Positions 1 to 9,981 of a stretch of 64,000 bases of DNA are shown piece by piece; the stretch's first letter is position 1; each line of letters opens with the position of its first letter. A model generated the notes under the pieces. It searched no databases and was not told where the DNA came from. It saw only the letters and a program-made list of their open reading frames with translations. A program made the position numbers and the translations under genes. The DNA lies in NCBI GenBank assembly GCA_033085395.1, contig JANQBS010000145.1, positions 1 through 64,000 on the forward strand. Reading direction: 5' to 3'. Source of the stretch: Xanthoparmelia taractica. Lineage: Eukaryota; Ascomycota; Lecanoromycetes; Lecanorales; Parmeliaceae.

Positions 1-1025
1 AGCGTATACGGTAGATCGATATGAATAATAGCCCTAGCGTTTGGGATATCAAGTCCGAGGCCCAAAGAACTCGTAGCGATAATTCGAGCGTTTTTTTGAT
101 TCGAATCAAGAAAATTCTCAAGTACCTGTTCTTTTCCAGTACTATCCGAATAGTATATCGGCCATTTTAGCGTCTTTTGAAGTATTTTAGTTTGTTGACG
201 AGTTCGGGTATAGATAATCAATCGATCGTTGGAATACTCGTTGGATTTCTCTCGGATTAAGTTAAGAATTTGACTTTGAGATTGATTGAGACGTACTGAA
301 TAGCGAATATTAGGTCGATTGCTTGATAATCGATATATTCGTATATCGGATTGATCGATATAGAGTTTTTGGAGAAGGTCTGTTTGATATCGAGGTGGGA
401 GTGTCGCTGTAAGTAAGACTATTTGAGTCTTATGAACGATTAACTCTCCAAGCTGACTAAGCCGTTTCCGAAATAATTGATTCGTATTGAGAATCACGTG
501 ACACTCATTAATAACGATTCGATCAAGCTGATGAAAGACTCGAAGTCTTGAAAGAAAACTCTGAAACTCTTGACTTAGACTAGTCTCAGGGGTTGTAAAG
601 ACTAGTCTAACCGAATCGGGAGGATTTCGTGGATCGAATATTGTAGCCGAGATATTAAGTCGTTTCGCTCTATTGAGTTGATCGAATAGTAGCGATATAA
701 GAGGTAAAACCACGATAGTTACCCCTAATGGATCTATTATACTTGGAATTTGATAGTGCAGAGACTTTCCCGATCCAGTGAGTGCAATAGCTAGTATAAA
801 ACTAGTTCTATTGAAGATTTCAGAGAGGATCTCCCGTTGATTGTATTGAAATCTAGCCTTGGGACCGAGAATTCTTCGGAGAGTCTTATTTAAATCAGTA
901 TTTTTCAACTGATCTAGTCGAGACAGACGTTGTTGTTCGAAGTCATATTCGAATGAAGATTGTTGGAGATTATTGGCCTGAAATATGTGGGCAAAGGATT
1001 GGAATCCCCAGAGTCGAAGCCAAGT
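1..1025 (-). CDS. RecQ-type superfamily 2 helicase core, open reading block, partial
   Basis: The frame is open for about 340 codons from 1025 to the window edge. It is preceded by TAG at 1026-1028, inside a possible 3' splice site (CTATAG). Motifs in order: a Q/motif 0-like stretch (FQYNQREIL), Walker A TGSGKSLHYQ, motif Ia VVLPLISLLFDQL, motif Ib FTTPE, motif II NECHVIL (498-509 codes NECH), motif III LTATLPP, motif IV LIIYTRT and motif V IIATSSLGLGLDIPNARAII. Motif VI lies outside the window. Motif II is normally DECH or DEAH; here the Asp codon is AAT, one G-to-A change from GAT, which would be expected to abolish ATP hydrolysis. Codon use is very AT-rich, like the surrounding block. The absence of stops in a heavily mutated neighbourhood is striking. 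Confidence 0.75.
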
Positions 1026-1947
1026 CTATAGAAGTTTTATTAGTAAGATAGACTTAAACTTAGACTATTAGATAATCGATATATAAATAAAAATATTATA
1101 AAAATATGAAAATATGAAAATAAATAATAAATATAGTACTTACTAGAGAGATCTCCCGATATCTATTCTTTTAACTTATAATTTCTCCCGAACGATTAAG
1201 AATCCCTTAAGCATATGTGAGACCCCCCTATCGAGTCGAATAATCTGCTTGAAGATCGATGATATGATTAGAATAATCGTGATCATTATTATTATTCTCG
1301 TCGTTATCGAAATCATTATTCTCGAATCGAATATCTTTTTTTAAGAACTTTCGTGATATTTTAATAGCGATATAACGATATTAACTCGAGTTAATAATTA
1401 ACTTAAGTTTAATTTCGGTTTCTCGTTTAAATATACGCCGAAAATCATTTAAAGTAAGTCTCTTAATCTTGAAGTTTGAGAGAGAGATTTTTTGAAAGAG
1501 ATATTTAGAAAATAGTCGATTCGATATCTAATCTTCGTATATCCTCTAAACGAATAAGACTACTAGCTATAAATAATAGACTAATAACTCTTTAATTTCA
1601 CGTGAAAGATAGCGATAAATAATCTTAATAGTTTTGGAGATTAAATAGTTCTTATAATAATAAGTAACGAAACAAATAAGATTATTTTCGTAGAAGATAT
1701 TTCGTAGATCACTCTTAATCGAATTGCTATATTGAAGACTTAATATTTCGAGTGCTCTCGCTGGTTATCCATCTGATATATGAAGAAGAATAAGTAATTT
1801 CTCGAGGAATAGGGTTATTGAGTCGAAATAACTCTCTAAACTCTTTCGATTTCAAGTGAAGTCGTCTTCAGCTTCAGGGACTTCAAATCGACGAAGTAGA
1901 TTATAATGTTCGCCGATACGATTAATAAGCTATTTTTTAAGCGTTAT

Positions 1948-2900
1948 TTAATTTAGATTTAATGGAGTATTCGATAGAGAGTTATTGAGAAAGTTGGAAA
2001 AAGCCGTATTATCGAGTGGATTTTCCCGAATTTTCTCCCAAGGGATTAATGAAATATCACGTGATTTCCGAGAATTATTAAATAGTATTTCTTCGAATAG
2101 AATAGTACGTGTCGAATATATTAGATTATGAAGAAATCCTCTGAAGTTTGACATCGAGAAAGATATTTCAGAGTAGAATATCATTTCGTTATCTCAATCG
2201 ATCTCGCCAATAGAAGTCGAGTCTTAGGCTATTTTTAGATCATATGCACGTAGATCTAATATGAAATAAATTGGACTATGAGATCCTCGAATTATAAATC
2301 GATTAACTAGATTTGTAAGTCGATTAAGAGGTTTTTAATTTAATAGTTCAAACCTCAGAGAGAATAGGGAATTCAAATTATTTTCTAAGTTATTGTCCGA
2401 GTCGTTCTCCGTTGAAAAAGATCTAGCAAGTAACTTATAGACGTATCGAATAATAAAGAATCGAGATATCTTTATTATTGACGAGAGTTTTGTTGAAAAC
2501 GTCTTAAACTCGTGCCATTTATTCTTCTTGATTCTTAATAGAGATAATCCTATAAGAAATAAAGAGTCTTTCTCATGAGTATCGATTGATTGATTAAGTA
2601 GTGATATACAAAAATTCAATAAGAATTTTTAAAGTCTAGGAAGTTCGTAGAAAGTCGAGACTTTTCTACCTCAAATTCTCGATTGTGAATTAGGGCTAGG
2701 GCTATCTGAGTTATTATCGATCTTAGATATATTCTTATTATCGATATTAATGTTATTGGAGGAAGATTGATGATTCGTAGATCGTTGATAGTCTCGAATA
2801 GAACTTTCGTAGTCTTTTTAATTATCAAATCAAGATAGTAGTCGATAGAGTTGATTGAACGTTCGTTTTTGAGTATCAGTGAATTGATATATTGGTCCAA
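1948..2900 (-). other. Middle region of the degraded helicase gene (three open blocks)
   Basis: Three minus-strand open blocks (2900-2616, 2619-2335, 2184-1948) lie between the zinc-finger and helicase parts. They read as protein of the same family: a stretch with FLIGLSLLRI followed by LSSIIKISRFFIIRYVY, and a later one with MSNFRGFLHNLIYSTR followed by ISLIPWEKIRENP. These resemble the conserved part of fungal DUF3505/RecQ proteins that precedes the helicase domain. The blocks are separated by stops and small frame changes, so they are not separate genes. The stretch 1026-1947 carries only short AT-rich fragments in the same direction, and I see no independent gene in it. Confidence 0.5.
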
Positions 2901-3390
2901 TAGTCCTAATTAGGTCTAGGTCTTCTTGAGTTCGAAGGAAAAAGGCGAGAATTTATTTTCAATGCCTAGAATATTGAGATATTCGACTAATATCTTAATA
3001 TTAACGAAGTGGTTTTCCTCGATATTGATTTTTCTCCGTTCGAACAGCCTCAAATCGTCCGAGATAGTCTATAGTCTTAATAATTGATTAACTATATTGA
3101 GCGAGAAGATTGAAAGAACTTCAAAGAATTCTTAAAATCAATGAATTAGGGTTCGAGACTAGGCCTATTAGAGTAGATCTATTAAATTCATCCAATATAT
3201 CGAGTTAACTAGTTCGTTCGAGTCATGGACTAGGGTCGTTATAGTGATCTTTAGAGATTTATTGAATTTGAGAATTTCGATGATTTTGAAACTTCGTATC
3301 CAATCGAGTCTAGTATCTCTATAGATGTTAAGAGACTATATTATAGTTAGTTAGAGGATATTTTTGTAATAATATAAGATAAAAGTAAGT

Positions 3391-4170
3391 ATATACCTTG
3401 GGAAATAGTCATAGTACTATTTGTATTCTCGAGTCCAGTTGCAGTTTCAGTTTCACTCTCTAGTTGTCCAGGTTCTATATTATAATAAGTAATCAATAAT
3501 TCTAATTATATATAATAAAAGAATAGAGAGCTAATTATTAATTAAAGATAAGTATTTAACTTAAGGAATAGATCTCGTAGTATTAGAATCCTCGGATTCA
3601 GATTCAATTCCGGTCTCTAATTGTTTAGATTCTATTAATAATAAGTAAATAGAATAATAGAAACTATATATAATAATAGAAACTATATATAATAATAGAA
3701 ACTATATATAATAATAGAAACTATATATAATAATAGAAAAATAAGTATATACCTTGAGCAATAGCACTCGATTGGTGAGAAGCAAGTCGAGATCTCTTTC
3801 GTCGATTTCTAGATTCTATATAATAATTAATATACTAGTACTATAGAAATAGAGCTATATATAGTAGTATTTAATAAGAAAATAAGTATATAGAGTATTA
3901 TTCAATAAGAAAATAAGTATTTACCTTGAGGGAAAGATGCATTTTGATTTCGAGATCTCTTTCGATTTCTAGAATCTATAATAAAGATTAATATTATTCT
4001 TAGACTTAAAATTAAGATTAGAATAAAAAATAGAGTTAAAAATAAAGTTAATAATTATGAAAGAAATAGATATATACCTTGGGAAAGATCGGAGTTATCG
4101 TCTCCGTCTTGAGAATTCGAAAATCTCTCACGTCGAGATCTCTCAACCCTAGACCTTATAGAAACTCTAA
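3391..4170 (-). other. Array of five short, similar exons within the degraded helicase gene
   Basis: Five short minus-strand coding stretches each end in a CAAG|GTA-like donor (near 3405, 3560, 3754, 3925 and 4080); four of them begin after a TATAG acceptor, while the 4080 one appears to continue the upstream frame. They share one phase (donor after codon position 1). Their translations are related to each other: two read Q-L-E-(S/T) followed by Glu/Ser/Thr-rich sequence, and three contain RSR with neighbouring Arg/Ser/Asn. Each is roughly 55-90 bp, separated by AT-rich gaps of about 70-100 bp. One module has TAA where the others have CAA at the last codon. I infer tandem duplication of an exon-intron unit coding a low-complexity linker. 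The introns are predicted from sequence only. Confidence 0.5.
3661..3736. repeat. 19-bp minisatellite, four copies
   Basis: The unit aaactatatataataatag (19 bp) occurs four times in perfect tandem (3661, 3680, 3699, 3718), with a partial copy before it. It sits in what would be an intron of the micro-exon array, so it expands non-coding sequence between two repeated exons. Confidence 0.9.
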
Positions 4171-4299
4171 TAGAGCTAGCCCTAATAGAGTTTACCCTAA
4201 AATACTCATTTTCAGGATCAAATTAAAAGAATCTTTAACAGAGGGCTTTGGTTTTCCATAGATTATTTTCGGATTTCTTTTTTCGTTAACCTCTTTTAC

Positions 4300-4620
4300 G
4301 AGGGTTTTCCCAGTTATGATAGTCTCTATAATAATTGTGAATAGGACGTAGTAATCGTGTAATATATGAACAATGAGAACACGCTAGTTCATTAGAATAG
4401 ATAGCTAATTCAGGGATTAAATAAGTATTATCAAAGGTTTGAAGAAAGCTTTGAATTGTAGACTCAATCTCGAATTGATTATTGACTAGATTGTTAATAT
4501 GAGATATATTATCCTTAATTTGACGTTGAATATTAGGTTTTAATTGATGGGATTTACTCGAGAAATGTGCGTTGATTCGAGACGGAATTAAATCGAATTT
4601 ACACTCTTTGTAAATTAATA
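4300..4620 (-). other. N-terminal zinc-finger-like (DUF3505-type) region of the degraded helicase gene
   Basis: A minus-strand frame is open for about 100 codons. It holds two Cys/His clusters: one with C-K-F-D-L-I-P-S-R-I-N-A-H and a second with A-C-S-H-C-S-Y-I-T-R-L-L-R-P-I-H followed by DYHNWENP. The second matches the fungal DUF3505 pattern (LxCxxC ... H ... HxWxNP), known as an N-terminal region of RecQ-like proteins. Downstream the same frame meets stops: one after KRG, then TAA codons at 4235-4237 and 4223-4225 at normally Gln positions. Upstream the frame closes at a TAA with no Met, so the true 5' end is lost or spliced. Confidence 0.55.
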
Positions 4621-4884
4621 GTCTAGTCTCTTAATGAACGATGACGTAATCCATCTAATGTAAAAGAGAATACTCGATATAGTGGATTAGATTATATCGT
4701 ATATAGATGTGTTAATTATTAAAGAATTATTAATAAAGAAAGAAGAAGAGATTTAAGAAAAGATTGATATATGCGGACGCTAAGCGTTAAACGCGGTCAA
4801 TACGTTAGTCGTCGATCTCGGGATTCGGAGTTTATAAGATAAATCGGACTTAGCGAGCCTTGTTAAAATTCTAATATATATGAT

Positions 4885-6091
4885 TACTATCTCTAAGTCT
4901 TAAGAATTCAACTAAATACTAACTAGCTCAATTCTAGTTCAATTCAGAAAATTTCAAAATCTTATAAAAAAAAACAAGGTTAAGAATTAACTTTTTTTTA
5001 TAGATTTAGATTATATTATATATCTATATATATAAATTTAATTCGCAACTATCTCTAAATCTTAGAATTTCAACCTAATACTAACTAGCTTAAACCTAGC
5101 CGGATTTGAAAAATTTAAAAGTCCTATTATTAATATCAATGTAAATAACTATTTTTTTTTTCCTAGATGTATATTATATCAAATATATAGCCCGAGGAAT
5201 AGAATGAGACTTCATATCAAGACCTCTTCGGGAGTACCCGCATCCTGGTCTTGGCACGATTTTTGAATTTATTTCAACAATTTATTTCGAAATAAGTATA
5301 CATCCAATCTTAGTCAGCGATAGCGTGATTTGAAACACTAATTGAGGGCTATAAAACGTACTCTTCATTTTTTTTTTACTGGATTCGTACCCAAAACCAT
5401 TTGAATGAAAAAGTCAGATGGTTTTTGATCGATTTTTAGTAGCCGAGAGATAATTTTAACCCAAAACCATCTGACTCTAATAGATAGTTCAATTTCTATA
5501 TATGTTTTTTTACTATATAATTAATATATAATTTATAACTCTTTTACTATTATAACTCTAATATTATTATCTATAAGATAGATTGAACTTAGTAACTCTT
5601 TATTGAAATTTCTAGTATATATTGCTATAATCTTCAAGTCTTAAGAATTTAATGTAATACTAACTAGCTTGATTCTAGTCTTTTTTATATAATTCGAAAT
5701 TTCGAGTATTGATATTAATCTAAATAATTAATTTTTTTTATAGATCTAGATTATATTAACTATCTATATATTTAAATTTAGAATCGCGACTACTACTAAG
5801 CTCTAAGTATTTAACCTAATACTAGCTAGCTCAATTCTATTCCGATATAAAAAATTCGAAATTTTATATGTTAGTATTAATCTAAACAACTAGCTTTTTT
5901 TTATAGATTTAGATTATAGTAAGTATCTATATATCTAAATTTCAAATCGCGACTATCTCTAAGTCTATAGAGTTCAGGCTAATACTAACTAGCTTGATTC
6001 TAGCGCCATTAAGAAAATTCGAAAAGCCTAGTATTAATATTCATTTAAATAACTAAATTTTTTTATAGATCTATATTATATTCATTATATA
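4885..6091. repeat. Diverged ~163-bp tandem repeat, two clusters
   Basis: A unit beginning near (g)actatctctaagtctta and containing taatactaactagctt, a poly-T tract, then tatagatttagattatatta recurs at about 4885, 5048, 5623, 5788 and 5951. Period is about 163-165 bp where copies are adjacent. There are two copies in the first cluster and three in the second, and each cluster ends in the ~300-bp block described separately. Copies differ by many transitions, as expected after RIP. No coding potential is visible. Confidence 0.7.
5190..5487. repeat. ~300-bp direct repeat block, copy 1
   Basis: The block starts gcccgaggaatagaatg, includes tataaaacgtactctt, and ends ctgactctaatagatag. A diverged second copy lies at 6092-6392 (spacing about 902 bp). 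Within it a perfect 13-bp inverted repeat, gtcagatggtttt (5413-5425) and aaaaccatctgac (5463-5475), could form a hairpin with a 37-nt loop. The family is unknown. It could be a terminal part of a transposable element or of a subtelomeric repeat. Confidence 0.75.
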
Positions 6092-6392
6092 GCCCGAGGA
6101 ATAGAATGGGAATTCGTGCCAAGACATCTTCGGAAGTACCCGCTCCCTGGTCTTAGCACGTTTTTTGAATTTATTTCAATAATTTATTACTCTATATTCT
6201 CTTTACGGATCTTAGTCAGCAATAGCGCGCTAGATAGCCCTAAGCGAGCTCTATAAAACGTACTCTTTAGAAAAAAGATTTGATAGGGTTTTGATCTAAC
6301 AACATTTGGATTTTGAACTGAGATGTTTTTAGGTCGATTTTTAGTAGCCTGGAGATGTTTTTAGGTTAAAAACATCTGACTCTACTAGATAG
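6092..6392. repeat. ~300-bp direct repeat block, copy 2
   Basis: This is a second, diverged copy of the 5190-5487 block, with gcccgaggaatagaatgg at the start, tataaaacgtactcttta inside and ctgactctactagatag at the end. The inner inverted repeat survives only partly (gagatgttttt versus aaaaacatctgac). It closes the second cluster of ~163-bp repeats. Between 6393 and about 6540 the sequence stays AT-rich and holds nothing recognisable; base composition then changes abruptly. Confidence 0.75.
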
Positions 6393-6688
6393 ACTCTATA
6401 TGATAGAAAACTCTGAAATCCCGTACTTAGGAGGTGCTACGGTCGAGTGGTGAAAAAATTAGAGTGTGATATGATATCTACGATGTATATATACTCCGTA
6501 GATCTTATAGTCAGTGTGTTATTATGATATGATATATTAATATGATTGAAGTCCTAGAAGCCTGTCTTTTGAGCAGTATCTCATCTCTTTGTCATGGTCG
6601 TTTGCGTGGGGTGATCACCGCCTCGCACTATGAGCCGGGAGTTTCTCCGATTAGATTGGCGACAGTTGCTGTCGTTGGAGGGTTTGAG

Positions 6689-8962
6689 TCATGTCCCTTT
6701 GGTTGTGGCTCGAAGTTCCCTTCCTTTCCTCGCTTCCCTCAAAGACTCCAGTCTCGTCTCGGAAGGAGCGTAGAAAAACCTTATACCTTCGGTGTTATCG
6801 TACCTGGCCATCACCTCTTCTGCGACCAACTCTGGGTCTTTTCGGAGCTTCCCTAGTCTTGCCGCGATCATATAGTCTTGACCTCATTCGAGTCTTGTGT
6901 ATACGATGCCGACGAACTGACACTCTAAAACGTAATACTGTTTGCCGTCTACGACTGAATTGCTAACGTCTAATGATTGGACGAGGAGAGCCTTTACATC
7001 GTCAAGCCGAGGATTTTACAACAGGAGGCAATTTTTCCACTGGGCTAGAGCAGTTCGAATTTGCCAGGCGACCGATATGTGAAAGCTGTAGGCTTCGAGC
7101 TTGTTCGTATCCTCCTTACTCAACAGGCGGTATTTCCAGGATCCAGTCACCGCGCCCTGCTCGTCGACATAAACTTCGTCGAAAGTGTCTTTGGTCCGGA
7201 GCTGAACGTCCAGCAAGTTTATTAAGCACCAAGACCACCCCCCTTTTTCAGTCATAGTTCCGTGGCCGTGATATAGGACTGATTCTTCGATTACGACAAG
7301 CCCTATAACAATATCACGCGTTATAAGAGCAATGAAATCGGGATCGTTCACGTTCGGCTCATGCCCAGTAAGGAGCGCGGCAACTATCAAGAGATCTCGT
7401 GACCATGACGTACTCCTTGTTCGAACAACTTTTAAGATATCCCTGATGTTGTTAAATGGTTGCTCACGTAGTTGCTCAATCAATGAGGATATCATCAAAT
7501 GACCTCTGGAGAAATAAGCTGGATGATCAGCCAGGACATCGATGTCTAGATTTTTCAAGGCGTAGGGCCTGACATTATTGGGGCCTTGATATATAATCGA
7601 AATTCTCCCTTTCTGGGTTATTCTTAGCTTCAAAGCAGTCCAGGCACGTGTGAATTAAGATGAGAGCAAGAGAGCGAGGCATAAGAGATTATCGTTTATT
7701 CAGGGAGACTGAAGGACGGACTCGTCGTGGATGATTGTGTGAGAGGCTTCTCTGTAGTTTTCGTGTATGCGACTGATAGTTTTTTGTCGAGCTACCCGTT
7801 CTGCAGGAATGGAGATCGTATCCCACCAGATAGCCTTGCATCCCAAATCTTCGGCTATGGCCTTGAAGTACTTGAATAAGCACTGATTCACGAGACCTTC
7901 GCCTTGTACTCCTCCACCGGTACCATCTGACCATACATGGGAGATAGCCATGTACGGAACATTGGCTTTCGGATTAACAACGTACGGATTACCGTCGCTC
8001 TCGTCCATCCACCATGTGATAAGTTCATCTGGGCTCTTGATCTTTGACTGTGGGAAGCACAGTGGCTCGCCACAGTCTTTGTTCGGACATTTATGAAGCT
8101 GTCGAACACGAGTGCTATCAATACTGCTCAAACGGCAGGTTTTTGCAGTGCATGTATCATGATCTGAACTCTGGCGCGCTGGTACCTGGCTTTGCAGCAT
8201 TTTCATCAGGCTAGGCAGCTCGACCTCCTCCCTTTCCCCTGCTCCCACTGTCAAGTTCCAGAGCCGATTCTTGCAAATACCGTTTGAGCGTGCTGTCTGA
8301 GTAGCTTCGGACATTACTTGCTTGGATATGTGTGCCCGTAGAGGTTGTATCTGAGGTTTGAACGGAGGTTGCATGAGGGCGTTAATGGCTGATAACCAAT
8401 TTATCAGCTCACAAACGTCAAATAAGTTTACACATGGCTTCATCTTCTCGAGTTTTATGCATTGTGCAATCTGTGACAAGTTTCCTATCCTCCATGAAAG
8501 GTCCATCTGCTCGCGTTTAGGTCCTCTCTTTTCTGAATTGAGATGGCAAGATATAAAAACAAGCGCAAAATCCCGAAAGGATGTCCATTCACAAGGAGGA
8601 GCAACCTTCTTGAGTGTCTGGTTTGTTGAAAAGCACCGCTCATTTTGGCACTGCTTGACATTGGCTCGCTTGCATACTTGTTGTACTAAATCCAGAAAAT
8701 GCACATCGGGAAAATCCTGAAGGTAATCAATGTAGTTATATAGCCAACCGTCCTTTCATAAGTCAATCGGTTGTGCTCACCAAGTGGTACGGAACGGCAA
8801 CGCTGATCTTACCTTTTCTCGAACTTTGACTTGACAAATGTTCTCAGTGTTTGTAACAGACTGAATATTTTGACAGCTACTGCTGAATTCATTTCCCTTT
8901 GACAATAGTGGTATCGCGCTATCAAAGCTCTCGGGCGGATCAATCACAACAAAATCATCCAT
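6689..8962 (-). pseudogene. HET-domain (heterokaryon incompatibility) protein, broken by in-frame stops
   Basis: The start is ATG at 8962 (MDDFVVIDPPES). A likely intron at 8717-8812 (GTAAGA...CAG) leads into a second exon. That exon carries the HET core: YMAISHVWSDG, then AIWWDTISIPAE and HENYREASHTIIHDE. The frame then meets TGA (7700-7702) and TAA (7655-7657), both at positions where HET proteins usually have Trp. It continues with FTRAWTALKL and reaches TAA at 7016-7018 (Gln or another residue expected) and TGA at 6884-6886, ending at 6689. All four stops are in one continuous frame, so this was one ORF of roughly 700 codons. HET proteins mediate non-self recognition and programmed cell death between fungal strains. 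The stop changes are compatible with C:G to T:A transitions, and the gene borders the RIP block. Confidence 0.8.
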
Positions 8963-9234
8963 TTCTAGGCTGTGATCATAAGATAGCGAACAGTAAGAAG
9001 CGACACCGTAGACGCGTTTTATTCGCTTACTCGCTGTGAAATGCTAGAAGGTCAAAAAGGGAGTGAAGACGACTTCTCAACCTAACTTAATTACACAGCC
9101 GAGACAGCCTTACGCACCCCCGCGCGATCAAATGCGCGCACAGGAAAAGGCTAGCCAATTGCATCCTCCTTCAGACAAGGCGACAGCCATTATTGGTCCC
9201 TCGGGCTCTAAGCAAACCCATTTTGTAACAGACA

Positions 9235-9714
9235 TTGCGAACCGTTGTGCGCGCCACCCCTACCATCAAAGATATTGACGAAGACATATTGCAGATTCCG
9301 GGTCGTTGTGCTAAGGATCTTCGCACACCGCGCCATCGAACAGCTGCTCGGGTAATACAATGTCTCAGAGGCCAAGGAAGTACCAGTATCAATCAACTCC
9401 CGAAGGTTTTGGGTTCACGTCATACTTCGTGGGCCAGAGATATTGCTATTGTCTTTGGGCTTCTAGTCGGGTGACAGTGTCAGGAGGCTATCACAACGAC
9501 CGTTTTCACGCCAAATTATCCAAGGACGCCAAGAATGCCTACCAGCAGGCCATCTATTAGAGAGGTTTGAAGAAGATAGGAGCATTTAGGCATGAGAATC
9601 TTTTTAACAATCAACCAACTCTATCTAGTAATACCAGCTGGTGCCCTGCAAATAATATAAGCCGGCCTCTAGCTTTGAACGAAGAGCTGATAATTGATGG
9701 GTAGGGAAAGGTAA
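9235..9714 (+). pseudogene. HET-protein C-terminal fragment, frameshifted
   Basis: The first frame (9235-9474) reads IKDIDEDIL and then SINQLPKVLGSRHTSWARD, the segment after the HET core in typical HET proteins. It parallels the TSWSRDLLIVAALLTG segment of the neighbouring broken HET gene. A frame change and a TAG (near 9558) follow, after which another frame reads ENLFNNQPTLSSNTSWCPAN up to TAG at about 9714, which matches the usual HET C-terminal region. The HET core itself is absent: upstream sequence is the 5' flank of the oppositely oriented HET pseudogene. It is therefore a truncated, frameshifted relic with no plausible start. The interval 8963-9234 holds nothing else I can support. 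Confidence 0.65.
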
Positions 9715-9981
9715 TTGGTAGATAGAAAGTGGCCACTTTCAACCGTGATCTAGAATTTATTTATCTTTGGGAACTCATGCACCCCCTGACTAAAATTGGA
9801 CTTCAGGTTGCCATGAAGAACGATGAGAAGTATCGTTTTTTATCGAGCCCAACTCTGGGAAAATGACGAGAGCTGGGATTCTAGCATCGTACAAATGCTA
9901 AAGTCTGCAAATGGAGGGGGTCTCAGTGACCAAGGGTATTCATAGTCCTGTGTATTATTTTCAGACAAGCTTACTGCTTCG

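Larger units (their letters stand above)
1..4660 (-). pseudogene. RIP-degraded DUF3505/RecQ-type helicase gene (3' end beyond window)
   Basis: One decayed gene can be followed on the minus strand through an AT-rich block. From 5' to 3' it has a zinc-finger-like N-terminus (about 4300-4620), an array of short exons (about 3390-4170), a middle region (1948-2900) and a RecQ-type helicase core (1-1025). This order matches the large fungal DUF3505-plus-RecQ proteins often found near telomeres and in repeat-rich DNA; that identification is from memory of the family. In-frame TAA codons at 4235-4237 and 4223-4225 fall where the family normally has Gln (C-Q-R-F-F context), as expected from CAA to TAA. 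CpA/TpG are visibly rare and TpA common throughout, the usual RIP signature. The helicase part is still open. No start codon is visible upstream of the zinc-finger part. Confidence 0.75.

Noticed and set aside
3661..3736. CRISPR-like short repeats
   Set aside because: The four 19-bp units are in direct tandem without spacers, and the genome is eukaryotic; it is a minisatellite.
4133..4205. Telomere-like ccctaa strings
   Set aside because: Isolated single occurrences in coding relic sequence, not a tandem TTAGGG array.
5190..6392. The ~300-bp blocks as LTRs of one retrotransposon
   Set aside because: The interval between them is only ~600 bp, filled by the 163-bp repeats, with no polymerase or gag-like frame and no TG...CA ends or target-site duplication.
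8358..8720. Plus-strand frame opposite the HET pseudogene
   Set aside because: Shadow of the minus-strand HET coding sequence, which has clear family motifs.
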